Assembly: GCA_029933125.1 (NCBI GenBank)
Contig: JAOZOU010000001.1
Coordinates: 1 to 64,000 of the forward strand
Direction of reading: 5' to 3'
Origin: a bacterium
Lineage (GTDB): Bacteria > Arandabacterota > Arandabacteria > Arandabacterales > Arandabacteraceae
DNA length: 64,000 bases
Part shown: one piece after another, positions 7,676 through 16,224 of the stretch
Layout of the letters: each line of letters starts with the position of its first letter
Numbering within the stretch: position 1 is the stretch's first letter
Position numbers and translations under genes: made by a program
The notes under the pieces: generated by a model
Database searches by the model: none
The model's input: only the letters and a program-made list of their open reading frames with translations
Told to the model about the DNA's origin: nothing

Positions 7676-10567
7676 CTATCTGAGTTGCGTACCAACGACA
7701 ATAGGCATGCTCTTTGTGGAAATCCTGCCCGTGCCGTGCTCAACAATCTCAATGAAGCAGACGTAGAGTCCAGGCGGCACAGGCTTACCATCATCACCAG
7801 TTCCATCCCAGAGGACCTCAGATCTGCCAACAGATTCTCCACTGTAAAGCGTCCTCACGAGTCGGCCAGCTGCGTCAAAGACGCGTATGACGACCTGGCT
7901 TGAAGCCTTGGCACCAAAGCTTATCCGATAAGTCTCATCACCACACGATGGGCAAAAAACGTAGGCATCACCCTTGAGCACAACATCCTCTGGAAAGGCA
8001 TCTTCAATGATTGTGATATCACTTTCAAAGCGGGGAACAAGTTCGTAGCCTTCGAGGAAAGGCTTGGTGTAGTCATATTGAAGCAGCACACCCTTCACCC
8101 GCACATACATGCCAACCTTGTAACGACTGAAATCGATCGAAGTAAAGTTCTGGTAGATCTGGATGCCACCCGAACCATCATCAATGTAGAAGTCGTGATC
8201 GGAAGCACTGACGATAGCACCCTGAGTCTCTATCAGCCGTCCTTCATTCTCCTCCGCTCCAACCTCGCCTGTCTTGAGAACAAGTGCATCTGGCTCGGGA
8301 TAATGCCGTGAAAGGATGGTCAAAGCTGCTGGATTGCTCATATAGATCTCAGTGGTGCTCCCCGCTGATGTACCAATGTATTCTTCAACCTCACCCGTGA
8401 CCAGAACCAGATCGCCAAGCTCAGGGCGGGGTGATGGCACATCGTAGGAGAAGACATTCACGCCACAACCGTCGAGGGCCTGAACGTAAATTGATGAATA
8501 GCTTGGCTGGAAGATACCAGGCGGAACCGTTATGAAACCTATCATGCTCACATTATGACCGTTGAGCGGCGAGAAACCACGCTCGTCAAAAGCCTGAACC
8601 TCGCAGCCATCACTGCACCCGATAGAGGTCAGATAGAAGGTTATGGTGGTATCGAGGGTGGCTTCGAGATCAATGCCAGCAGCTCCTGAGATCTCGAGCG
8701 TTGCATTGCCGCCAGGCTGATTAGAACTGAAAAGCAAAACCTTCTCACCTGAAAGCGATTGGTAGATTCGAATCATACGGGTTCCGTTGAGGAGGAAGTT
8801 ATCAGCACTTACCGATCTTAAGGGCTCACTGAAAATCAGTTCAGTCACATCATTTGAATGACTTATAACCTCAACCACCCTTGCCTTGAGGTAGCCGATC
8901 TCGTTGGGCTCGCCCGGTGTGGGTATGGCTGTCAGGGTGGCTTCATAATCAGACCAGGGTTCATGTGAGACGTGATTAATGAGTCCGTAACCAATGGGAG
9001 GAATCATGGGAAAGGCTGGCAGGGGGAATTCATCACACATGTCCCCTGCACAAACAAGCGTGTCTCCATACTCAACATAGTCAACAAGAATCGAAAGGCT
9101 TGGCTCACGCCAGAGTGATATGGCTTCATGGCGCTGCTCGCCATCGCAAACTATTCCATCGCCTCCGAGTCTCCCAAGGGGTGCGATGGGAGCTTCAACA
9201 TCAGGCTCGAAACCAAAGCGTGCTGTGAATCCATATCTCGAATTGGCAATCACGAAGTAGCCACCGGGTGGAATGGTGTCTGAAGAACCAAACCTATACC
9301 TTATCGCAACCTCACACCGCTCCTCCCCTGTGACCTCGCAGAGCACAGCCCCCTCGAGCGTTGCCCTCTCAGAGCCTGCATTGTAAAGCTCGATAAAGGC
9401 ATCGCTCGAAGAGGTGAAGCCATCATTTGGATAGACCTCACTTATGACAACTGGACCAAGAGCATAGATTGCCCTGAGAGTGGGCAGGTGCTCGATGAGA
9501 TCAAAAGTCGTCCCATCAACTGAGGTCCTGACCGCAATCTCTGAGACAATTGCCTGATCGGGTGGTACGATGCCCTTGAGCACAACCTCACCATAGGTTG
9601 CCTCATCTGTGATACTCGCCGATCGCACAATCACCCGATTCCCCACAATCTCAAAAGTGGCTCCGCTCAGTCCCGGACCTCCGATCTCAGCAAGTGGCTC
9701 ATCCCAGCCCCATTCGTCAGCCACTGGCACTTCAACTTCAAGTGCAGTGATGGTATCAATCTCATTGCCAAAGACCTTTATCTTGAGATCAAACTCACCT
9801 GAACCAACTTCCGCAAGCGCAGGCTCGGCAACTGCCGTTCCGCAACCGGCACCCATCCTGATAAAGTCACCTCGCGAGCGAGGCCAGAGGGTATACTCAC
9901 TCAGATAGGGCTTGGACGGATCGTTCTGGACGACAACTCCGACAACGATCACCGGAGTCTTGGGAACATCGGATCCGATTATGTCCGTATCAGCATCAAT
10001 ATGAATTATAAAGGTGGTATCGCCATCGGTGGCTTCGATATCGAAATCGCCGGAAGCCTGACTCCAGAGCGTCGAATCAAAAGTGACTTTGGCAACCTTG
10101 ACAAGCCTGCCCTCATAGGGCTCATTGGGTGGGCTGACCTCACGCCTCAGATCCAGTCCCCTTATCAGGACGGGCCCAGGCACGGTGCCTTTTCCAACAA
10201 CCACCACGTCATTGGTGCTCAGGGGAACAAGCTTAGTATTGCCACTATAAGGCCAGCTGAGCTCATCCACGTCAATCCGGCCTGTCACGGTGACCGAATC
10301 ACCGACCTCGACAGATATGAAGCCAGCTCGCCGCTTACTTATGCGGATTCCACCTGTTCTGTCCTGAAGATAGAAGTCAATGCCACTCGTGGCAAAATTC
10401 CTATTGGCAACTGTGACAACCCCTGAGACAGTTACAATCTCACCGGAAAGATAGTAGATGGGGATGCCATTCTTGTCGATCTCCTTGACATCAGCAATCG
10501 GCAACGCTCTAGCTATACCTGCAAGAGCAACCACGAGCACAAGAGCTGATACAACTTGCTTCCTCAC
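7676..10567 (-). CDS. Secreted OB-fold / lamin-tail-domain protein with FlgD-like C-terminus
   Basis: 963 residues. GTG start overlapping the previous stop (GTGA), with GGAGAAGG upstream; signal peptide to about residue 21. Domains in order: OB-fold (about 40-235, GIDFYLQDRTGGIRI...VTVTGRIDV), a beta-rich spacer, a lamin-tail domain (about 370-540, VVISEVYPNDGFTSSSDAFIELYN), another spacer, two OB-folds (about 645-880), and a FlgD Ig-like C-terminal domain (VVIRVFDAAGRLVRTL...WDGTGDDGKPVPPGLY). The C-terminal third is paralogous to the whole of the next gene upstream. LTD and YhcR-type OB-folds are common on secreted nucleases, but no nuclease motif was found. Likely surface-attached or secreted; function unknown. 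Confidence 0.8.
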   Translation of the reverse strand: MRKQVVSALVLVVALAGIARALPIADVKEIDKNGIPIYYLSGEIVTVSGVVTVANRNFATSGIDFYLQDRTGGIRISKRRAGFISVEVGDSVTVTGRIDVDELSWPYSGNTKLVPLSTNDVVVVGKGTVPGPVLIRGLDLRREVSPPNEPYEGRLVKVAKVTFDSTLWSQASGDFDIEATDGDTTFIIHIDADTDIIGSDVPKTPVIVVGVVVQNDPSKPYLSEYTLWPRSRGDFIRMGAGCGTAVAEPALAEVGSGEFDLKIKVFGNEIDTITALEVEVPVADEWGWDEPLAEIGGPGLSGATFEIVGNRVIVRSASITDEATYGEVVLKGIVPPDQAIVSEIAVRTSVDGTTFDLIEHLPTLRAIYALGPVVISEVYPNDGFTSSSDAFIELYNAGSERATLEGAVLCEVTGEERCEVAIRYRFGSSDTIPPGGYFVIANSRYGFTARFGFEPDVEAPIAPLGRLGGDGIVCDGEQRHEAISLWREPSLSILVDYVEYGDTLVCAGDMCDEFPLPAFPMIPPIGYGLINHVSHEPWSDYEATLTAIPTPGEPNEIGYLKARVVEVISHSNDVTELIFSEPLRSVSADNFLLNGTRMIRIYQSLSGEKVLLFSSNQPGGNATLEISGAAGIDLEATLDTTITFYLTSIGCSDGCEVQAFDERGFSPLNGHNVSMIGFITVPPGIFQPSYSSIYVQALDGCGVNVFSYDVPSPRPELGDLVLVTGEVEEYIGTSAGSTTEIYMSNPAALTILSRHYPEPDALVLKTGEVGAEENEGRLIETQGAIVSASDHDFYIDDGSGGIQIYQNFTSIDFSRYKVGMYVRVKGVLLQYDYTKPFLEGYELVPRFESDITIIEDAFPEDVVLKGDAYVFCPSCGDETYRISFGAKASSQVVIRVFDAAGRLVRTLYSGESVGRSEVLWDGTGDDGKPVPPGLYVCFIEIVEHGTGRISTKSMPIVVGTQLR

Positions 10568-11640
10568 TTGAGCCTTCTCCCAATAACAATGGGCAATGTT
10601 CTGGTTGTTACCTCACCATTGAGGGGATTTTCTGCGGTCACAGCAATGTGGTAAAGTCCTATAGGAAGTGCTTCCATCAGTTCATTGCGACCATCCCATT
10701 CGAGCTCGGTTCTACCACAGCGTGTCAGATGATCCTCAAGTGTAGCAACAAGCCTGCCATAGTCATCATATATCCTGAGCTCAACCCTTCCAAGATGAGG
10801 ACCAGCGAAGCGGATATAGACTTTCTCGCCGCACTCAGGGCAAAAGATTCTTACGTTCTCACCGCTTTGATTTGTGATCTCGAGCATGGCACTGCTTATG
10901 GTCGTATCAGGAGTACAAACAGGAACTGCAACATCTCCATATTCAGGGCTTCGTGGCCAGATGCGATAGTCGCTCGTATAAGGAGGAGTCGCATCACTCT
11001 GAGCCACGACACCTGTAACCGTCACCACGTCGCCCAGAAAGAGATCCTGCCAGACAGGATCTGCACTGAAATTGCCACTCTGATCTCTAACCACTATGGG
11101 ACCTGTTCCATCATCTATGGTAAACTCACGTGTGGATTCCTTGATGACAACTCTCCCAGTTGCTCTCACGAATTTGCCTTCATTCTCCTCTCTGCCTATA
11201 TCACCGGTCGCCATGGTGATAGGTTCAGGTGCTGGCCCCTTACCGAGGACAACTACATTTGAGATGCTCGAGAAGACAATTTCAGTCGTTGCACCAAAAT
11301 TCGCTATATACTCCTCAACCGTACCCGTCACCCTTATGGTGTCACCAAGAGTGGAGCTGTCGTGAGGAGCGAGTCCGGGAATGGGATCGAACCCGAAGAC
11401 ATTGATGCCACAGTCATCATCTCCCACTCCACGAATATATATAGAAGTGTATTGAGGGACGAAAATACCTGGAGGGACTGTCACGATTCCCTTTATGGTT
11501 ACAACCTGGCCATTGAGAGGCGAGAGTCCCTGCGGATCAGATGCCTGAACATCACAGATTGTGGTAGCGTACAGGCCAGGGGCAATCACCAGTACAAGAA
11601 GGGTAAGTATTGGAAGAAAGATTGGAGGTAATAATTTCAC
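10564..11640 (-). CDS. Secreted OB-fold protein with FlgD-like C-terminus
   Basis: The ORF track begins at a TTG (11694), but AAGGAAGG precedes an in-frame GTG at 11640, and that start gives a clean signal peptide (VKLLPPIFLPILTLLVLVIAPGLYA). The product is about 358 residues: two OB-fold modules (GLSPLNGQVVTIKGIVTVPPGIF..., then EENEGKFVRATGRVV...IDDGTGPIVV) and a FlgD Ig-like end (VELRIYDDYGRLVATL...WDGRNELMEALPIGLY...PIVIGRRLK). It closely parallels the C-terminal third of the 963-residue neighbour, so the pair probably arose by duplication. Its stop overlaps the neighbour's GTG start, implying coupled translation. No catalytic motif is visible. Confidence 0.8.
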   Translation of the reverse strand: MKLLPPIFLPILTLLVLVIAPGLYATTICDVQASDPQGLSPLNGQVVTIKGIVTVPPGIFVPQYTSIYIRGVGDDDCGINVFGFDPIPGLAPHDSSTLGDTIRVTGTVEEYIANFGATTEIVFSSISNVVVLGKGPAPEPITMATGDIGREENEGKFVRATGRVVIKESTREFTIDDGTGPIVVRDQSGNFSADPVWQDLFLGDVVTVTGVVAQSDATPPYTSDYRIWPRSPEYGDVAVPVCTPDTTISSAMLEITNQSGENVRIFCPECGEKVYIRFAGPHLGRVELRIYDDYGRLVATLEDHLTRCGRTELEWDGRNELMEALPIGLYHIAVTAENPLNGEVTTRTLPIVIGRRLK

Positions 11641-11690
11641 ATCAAGCCTTCCTTTGAATTGGCTTATTTTAACTAAATGCCGGCTTAAGG

Positions 11691-13025
11691 TCAACCCTTC
11701 TTAACCAGTCCAAGCTTCTCCCTCAAGCGCTTGAGGCGCTTTATCTCGGCATTCGCCTTAGCTGCTGCCATATCCAGAGCTTGCTTTATGTCTGCGTCAC
11801 CCCTTAAGACAGCTTCAATTGAACGCTCTGCAAGATACCTTCTGCCCGCGTACCATCCAGCAATCTTGGGTTCAAAGGTCGCATAGTTGAGCTGATTGAA
11901 AGCATCTTCTAATCCGGGGAATTCCTCAAAACGCTTGCGCAATATCTCTGAATCGAAAGCACTCCTTCTTACAGGAACATAGAAAGTGCCAGCTGCCCAG
12001 CGAGCTGTCTGCTCGGTATCGGTAAACCATTTTATGAATTCCCAGGCGGCTTCCTGCTCCTCCTTGCTTGCCTTGGCAAAGATTACAACATTCGTACCAG
12101 CAATTGTCACACCAGGCCGCTTACCCATCGGGATGGGGGCAATTCCGAGATCAAAGTCATACTTGCCTTTTATGAAAGCCAGAGAAACCGTTGAGCCTTC
12201 CATCATGCCAACCTTACCCGCCAGGAAGTCATTCTGATATTCAAAGCCTGAAGCAACAAAGCCAACACTGTCGGCGAGCAACTTCTTCATGAAAGCCAGA
12301 GCTTCAACTCCTTCGGGGCTGTTGAATGCAACCTCCTGACCATTGGGAGCAAGAAACTCTCCTCCATTCTGGATGAGAAGATTACCAAACATCCATACAT
12401 TGACCTGACCTGCAGTTCCCCATATCTCAGGATGGCCATCACCATCGACATCTTTTGTAAGGCGGCGAGCGTAGCTGAGATATTCCTGCCATGTCCTCGG
12501 TGGATGATCGGGATCCAGCCCAACCTCTCTGAAGAGATCCTTGTTGTAGAACAACGCTCGCACACTTTTGTTAAAAGGAAATGACCAGATGACGTCATCC
12601 CACATATTGTTCTCGATAAAAACAGGAAGGATATCTGCCAAACTCTCCTCGGAAAGCCCATTTGGACCATGAATGAATTTCTCAATTGGAACTATGCTTC
12701 CACTTATTATGAGCTCAACCGTCCAGTTCTCGTAGGCCTGCGCCATTGTTGGGGGTTTGCCAGCAGCAACAGCCGCCATAATCTTCTGGCTAAGTGCTGT
12801 ATAGCGACCCATGGAGACTGAGACTACATGGATATTGGGATGAGTGGCATTGAATTCATCTATAAGGCTTGTGAGCACCCTACCAAGCGGCCCACCCATT
12901 GCATGCCAGAAGGTAATCTCCACCCCACCTTTGTGCTTTCTACCACCAGAACACATCAAACTGAGAGTGATTCCGACAACGAGCAAGATCTTAGCAAGCC
13001 TAGCCCTTGATACCACTACGTGCAT
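11691..13025 (-). CDS. Sugar ABC transporter substrate-binding lipoprotein (family 1)
   Basis: 444 residues. Lipoprotein signal near residues 15-26 (LVVGITLSLMCSGG, lipid-modified Cys about 25). The fold is that of MalE/UgpB-type binding proteins: VEITFWHAMGGPLGRVLTSLIDEFNATHPNI, then a dense set of family motifs such as VDGDGHPEIWGTAG and AAWEFIKWFTDTEQTARWAAGTFYVPVR. It overlaps the upstream permease by 26 bases and is immediately followed by the OB-fold gene. Substrate is probably an oligosaccharide or glycerophosphodiester, but cannot be fixed by eye. No ATP-binding subunit for this importer is encoded nearby. Confidence 0.92.
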   Translation of the reverse strand: MHVVVSRARLAKILLVVGITLSLMCSGGRKHKGGVEITFWHAMGGPLGRVLTSLIDEFNATHPNIHVVSVSMGRYTALSQKIMAAVAAGKPPTMAQAYENWTVELIISGSIVPIEKFIHGPNGLSEESLADILPVFIENNMWDDVIWSFPFNKSVRALFYNKDLFREVGLDPDHPPRTWQEYLSYARRLTKDVDGDGHPEIWGTAGQVNVWMFGNLLIQNGGEFLAPNGQEVAFNSPEGVEALAFMKKLLADSVGFVASGFEYQNDFLAGKVGMMEGSTVSLAFIKGKYDFDLGIAPIPMGKRPGVTIAGTNVVIFAKASKEEQEAAWEFIKWFTDTEQTARWAAGTFYVPVRRSAFDSEILRKRFEEFPGLEDAFNQLNYATFEPKIAGWYAGRRYLAERSIEAVLRGDADIKQALDMAAAKANAEIKRLKRLREKLGLVKKG

Positions 13026-13836
13026 AGCTTTCGATCACCTGCTTCTGAGCAATGAAATAGATTATGACGATGGGAGCGACACAGAATGTGGCGGCAGCCA
13101 TCATAAGTCCATATTCAGTTCCCTGTTCCTGTGCAAAATAGGAAAGTCCAACCTGGATGGGTCTGAGTTTATCACTGTTTGTCATGATCAAGGGCCAGAT
13201 AAACGTATTCCAGCTTCCAAGAAGTGAGAAAAGTCCAATTGTAACCAGTGTTGGCTTGGAAAGTGGTACAAGAATCCGCCAGAGAAATCCCATGCGACTA
13301 CATCCGTCTATAAGAGCTGCATCGTAGTAATCATTTGGAATTGTTCTGAACTGCTGTCTTAAGAGAAATATGCTAAAGATCTGAGCCAGCCATGGCACAA
13401 TGAGAGCAAGATAAGTATCCACCCAGCCAAGCTTGGAGAGAATGATAAAGGAGGGAACAAGATAGACTGCCTGCGGAACTATCATCATGCTAAGGAAAAA
13501 CACAAAGAGAGGCTCACGCCCTGGAAAATCGAACCTGGCAAACGCATAGGCTGCCAGACATGAGGTTATGAGAACCCCGGAGACCGTACAGATGGCAATG
13601 AAAACCGTATTTAGGAAATACCGGGGAAATGGAACCTCGTTCCAGGCTTCAACGTAGTTTGAGAATATCACCTTCTCAGGTATCCATGTTGGACGCAAAT
13701 GAAAGAAGTCAGGGGGAATAAAAGTCTCCTGGGGAGTTTTAAGGGAGGTTGAGACCATCCAGATAAACGGCAAAACCATTGTTATTGCACCGATTGTGAG
13801 CAGCACATGTATCGGTATTCGCCGAAGCAACCTCAA
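13000..13836 (-). CDS. Sugar ABC transporter permease (MalG/UgpE type)
   Basis: 278 residues with six predicted membrane helices and the cytoplasmic EAA loop NDYYDAALIDGCSRMGFLWRILVPLSKPTL near residues 185-215. It is the usual second permease of family-1 carbohydrate importers. Start is TTG with AGGAGG eight bases upstream. It lies between the MalF-type permease (12-base gap) and the binding lipoprotein (26-base overlap). The ATPase is expected elsewhere in the genome, as for systems that share an MsmK/UgpC-type subunit. Confidence 0.93.
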   Translation of the reverse strand: MRLLRRIPIHVLLTIGAITMVLPFIWMVSTSLKTPQETFIPPDFFHLRPTWIPEKVIFSNYVEAWNEVPFPRYFLNTVFIAICTVSGVLITSCLAAYAFARFDFPGREPLFVFFLSMMIVPQAVYLVPSFIILSKLGWVDTYLALIVPWLAQIFSIFLLRQQFRTIPNDYYDAALIDGCSRMGFLWRILVPLSKPTLVTIGLFSLLGSWNTFIWPLIMTNSDKLRPIQVGLSYFAQEQGTEYGLMMAAATFCVAPIVIIYFIAQKQVIESYARSGIKG

Positions 13837-13848
13837 CTCCTAAGCCTC

Positions 13849-14838
13849 CTAATAATAGTGGACACGCCGCTCAATGAGCCGCCTCTGGATGAGTGTCAAC
13901 CCGAGAACGATTACGAAGAGCACAAGAGCAACGCAAGAGGCATAGCCCATATCTCCGCCGGACTCGAAGCCCTTTTCAAATATGTAGTAAACAAGAACCT
14001 TGGTTGTCCCAAGAGGTCCACCAACAGGTGTCCCTGTCATGAGATAGACAAGGGTGAACACCTGGAACGAGACAATCGTTGTCATAATGACAACATAGAA
14101 GGTTGTTGGAGATATCAGCGGCCAGGTTATCTTCCAGAATGTCTGGAACCTGTTGGCTCCATCTATTCTTGCAGCTTCGTAATATTCATTCGGAATATTC
14201 TGTAGGCCTGCAAGGAAAATCACGATGTTGTAACCTATGCCTCTCCAGAGATTGGTAATAATGATAGCAACAAGTGCAAGACTGGGACCAGCCATCCACG
14301 TAGGAAGCTCGATACCCATCCTTGCTGCAAGCATAGCAAACACACCCCGCGGCTCCTCGAGCCACATAAGATGATTGAAACCGATGGATTCAAGGAAGGA
14401 GTTAAACAGACCAAGTCGCGGATGAAATATCCACTTCCAGACAATTGCAACTGCCACGAGCGAAGTCACGACAGGAAGGAAGTAGATGGTTCTGTAGATG
14501 CTTAGCGCTTTTATCTTCTGATTGAGAAGGACAGCTATGAAAAGTGAAACAAAGAGACTCACAGGAACTGTACCGACAACGAAATAACTTGTGTTTCGCA
14601 GAGCATTCCAGAACTCACTATCCGATAGCAACATGAGGTACTGGCTTAAGCCAGCAAATCCAACAATCTTCCCCATTATTACGTAGTAGAAACTGACCCC
14701 GAAGGCAGCGATTATTGGCAGGACACGGAAAACGAGGATGATGATGGCTGCTGGTGAAATATATAAAAGAGCTCTCAAGAGCTCCTTATATCTCTTACGA
14801 CGCCTTCTGATTTCAATTGGGATGGCGTGCTCAGTCAT
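13849..14838 (-). CDS. Sugar ABC transporter permease (MalF/UgpA type)
   Basis: 329 residues. A cytosolic N-terminus rich in arginine and lysine is followed by six or more membrane helices. The EAA loop is NEYYEAARIDGANRFQTFWKITWPLISPTTFY near residues 215-245. GAGGAT precedes the ATG. The insert between helices (residues about 150-195) is longer than in the shortest homologues. It is the first transporter gene behind the MBL-fold lipoprotein gene (30-base gap). Pairs with the MalG-type permease to form the channel of the importer. Confidence 0.93.
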   Translation of the reverse strand: MTEHAIPIEIRRRRKRYKELLRALLYISPAAIIILVFRVLPIIAAFGVSFYYVIMGKIVGFAGLSQYLMLLSDSEFWNALRNTSYFVVGTVPVSLFVSLFIAVLLNQKIKALSIYRTIYFLPVVTSLVAVAIVWKWIFHPRLGLFNSFLESIGFNHLMWLEEPRGVFAMLAARMGIELPTWMAGPSLALVAIIITNLWRGIGYNIVIFLAGLQNIPNEYYEAARIDGANRFQTFWKITWPLISPTTFYVVIMTTIVSFQVFTLVYLMTGTPVGGPLGTTKVLVYYIFEKGFESGGDMGYASCVALVLFVIVLGLTLIQRRLIERRVHYY

Positions 14839-14868
14839 ATCCTCGGCTCAACATAGCCAGCCGTTCTC

Positions 14869-16110
14869 TTAGTTCCAAACGTGCACGACATAGGATTCCC
14901 CATCAGTGGTAACTGAGATATTGCCGTGCAACACCTGGTCATATCTTCCCGCATTGGGATAGGCTCTATCAGTAGTATAGTAGTCAACATCATAAGCACG
15001 CAGAAGATTGAGAACACTTTGATCAAAGACACCATCATTCTCGGCGAGCGAATTGGAAATCAGCCCGATCCTTGGAGTAACAATACGTAAGAATTCTTCT
15101 GAAGTTGCATCGCTGTTGCCATGATGTCCAACCTTAAGAATATCACTATCAAGGAGGGCACCGTATGACTTTATCATACGCTGCTCGACAAAATCCTCAG
15201 CATCACCAGTCAGAAGAATATCTACCTCGCCAAAGGTCACTTTCAAGACTATCGAATCCGAATTTAGCCTGTCGTCATCGGTGCCTGTTAGGTAGTACTT
15301 CCCTGCTCCGGCACTCAGAACCTCCACTGTGACCCCATCCTCGTTGTCCCATGCAAGCACAGACTTATTGAGGTTCGTATCACCCTCAGCCAGACTATCG
15401 CGAGGTACATTGAACTCATCAAGCTTTGCCCCGACCGATGCCCAAACACTCGAATACGGCTCGGCTGGAGCCATAAAGACTGTCTCACTGTAGAGGGGAA
15501 TAAGATCGAGAAAGCCACCGTAATGGTCACCGTGGTTGTGTGTAGCAATCATATAAGCGATCCCATCAGGTGGACTTATGCCTCTGGCATTGAGAAATTC
15601 AAAAAGATCACTGGCATGCTCAAACTCACCCAGACTCCCATAGCCAGCATCGATCATGACATTGGTCCCATTGGGAAACTCAAGAAAGTTGCAATCTCCC
15701 CAGCCAACATCGACCACCGTATAGACGAGCAAATTTCCAGTCTGCGGCTCGTCAATCAGGAAATCAACTTCGTCGGTTGTCGTCATGTTACCACTGATAT
15801 CACGTGCGAGAATTCGGAAATAGTAGGTTCCTGAATCAGCGTCAACTAATCGAACGAAGTGATCCGTGCCACCATCGGAGACATTGTAGCCATAGTGATC
15901 ATAGATCCCGGGACGCTCGCCATAGTGGAGAACACATGTAGCGGGCTCATCCGTATGCCAAGACACAACTCCCTCATTGAAAGATATGGAGTTCACCTGG
16001 GGAGGTGTCAGATCCGGCTGGAAAACGCTCCTATCCTTCTCTGCACAACCATAAAGCAGAACAATTGAAACAATGGCGACTGCTGCAATCCTTGCTTGAT
16101 CCCGTACCAT
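14869..16110 (-). CDS. Metallo-beta-lactamase-fold lipoprotein (ComEC C-domain-like)
   Basis: The ORF track starts at 16164, but GGGGAGAG lies just before the in-frame ATG at 16110, giving MVRDQARIAAVAIVSIVLLYGC, a standard lipobox. Residues about 35-130 form a fibronectin-III-like domain (NSISFNEGVVSWHTDEPATCVLHYG...YYFRILARDISGN). The rest is an MBL fold like that behind ComEC: VDVGWGDCNFLEFPNGTNVMIDAG, then the metal motif ATHNHGDHYGG, LLTGDAE and KVGHHGNSDAT. Homologues hydrolyse phosphodiesters or nucleotides; some in ComEC are proposed to degrade the non-transported DNA strand. It is the first gene of the long operon and faces the divergent M16 peptidase gene. Confidence 0.85.
   Translation of the reverse strand: MVRDQARIAAVAIVSIVLLYGCAEKDRSVFQPDLTPPQVNSISFNEGVVSWHTDEPATCVLHYGERPGIYDHYGYNVSDGGTDHFVRLVDADSGTYYFRILARDISGNMTTTDEVDFLIDEPQTGNLLVYTVVDVGWGDCNFLEFPNGTNVMIDAGYGSLGEFEHASDLFEFLNARGISPPDGIAYMIATHNHGDHYGGFLDLIPLYSETVFMAPAEPYSSVWASVGAKLDEFNVPRDSLAEGDTNLNKSVLAWDNEDGVTVEVLSAGAGKYYLTGTDDDRLNSDSIVLKVTFGEVDILLTGDAEDFVEQRMIKSYGALLDSDILKVGHHGNSDATSEEFLRIVTPRIGLISNSLAENDGVFDQSVLNLLRAYDVDYYTTDRAYPNAGRYDQVLHGNISVTTDGESYVVHVWN
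16059..16064 (-). promoter_or_regulatory. Alternative -35-like hexamer position check for minus-strand operon
   Basis: Listed only to record that this position, inside the MBL gene, has no usable signal. The supported minus-strand candidate is given separately at 16136-16164. Confidence 0.05.
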
Positions 16111-16132
16111 TTTCTCTCCCCTGTTATCTCCC

Positions 16133-16161
16133 TTGACTATCACCCATTGCCACTCTAAAAT
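16133..16161 (+). promoter_or_regulatory. Candidate sigma-70 promoter of the M16 peptidase gene
   Basis: TTGACT (16133-16138) and TAAAAT (16156-16161) are spaced by exactly 17 bases, each matching consensus at five of six positions. The predicted transcript would start near 16168, about 55 bases before the ATG, with GGAGGATG as ribosome site. It overlaps the opposing candidate promoter, so the two transcription units may compete. Confidence 0.55.
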
Positions 16162-16164
16162 CAA
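16136..16164 (-). promoter_or_regulatory. Candidate promoter for the ten-gene minus-strand operon
   Basis: On the minus strand TTGATT (16164-16159) and GATAGT (16141-16136) are separated by 17 bases; each matches the sigma-70 consensus at four of six positions. It lies about 25 bases before the ATG at 16110 and overlaps the better plus-strand promoter of the M16 gene. Confidence 0.35.
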
Positions 16165-16224
16165 TCGAAAATTTGGATGCTCTGCCGCATGCTTTGTCCC
16201 TAGCTCAATTCGGAGGATGATTCA

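Noticed and set aside
14835-15038. Minus-strand ORF of 67 residues
   Set aside because: Lies in an alternative frame of the MBL-fold lipoprotein gene; hydrophobic composition is a frame artefact.
16059-16064. Minus-strand -35 hexamer at this position, also entered as a near-zero-confidence feature
   Set aside because: This was a mis-set coordinate: the TTGATT hexamer is at 16159-16164, as given in the supported promoter entry.
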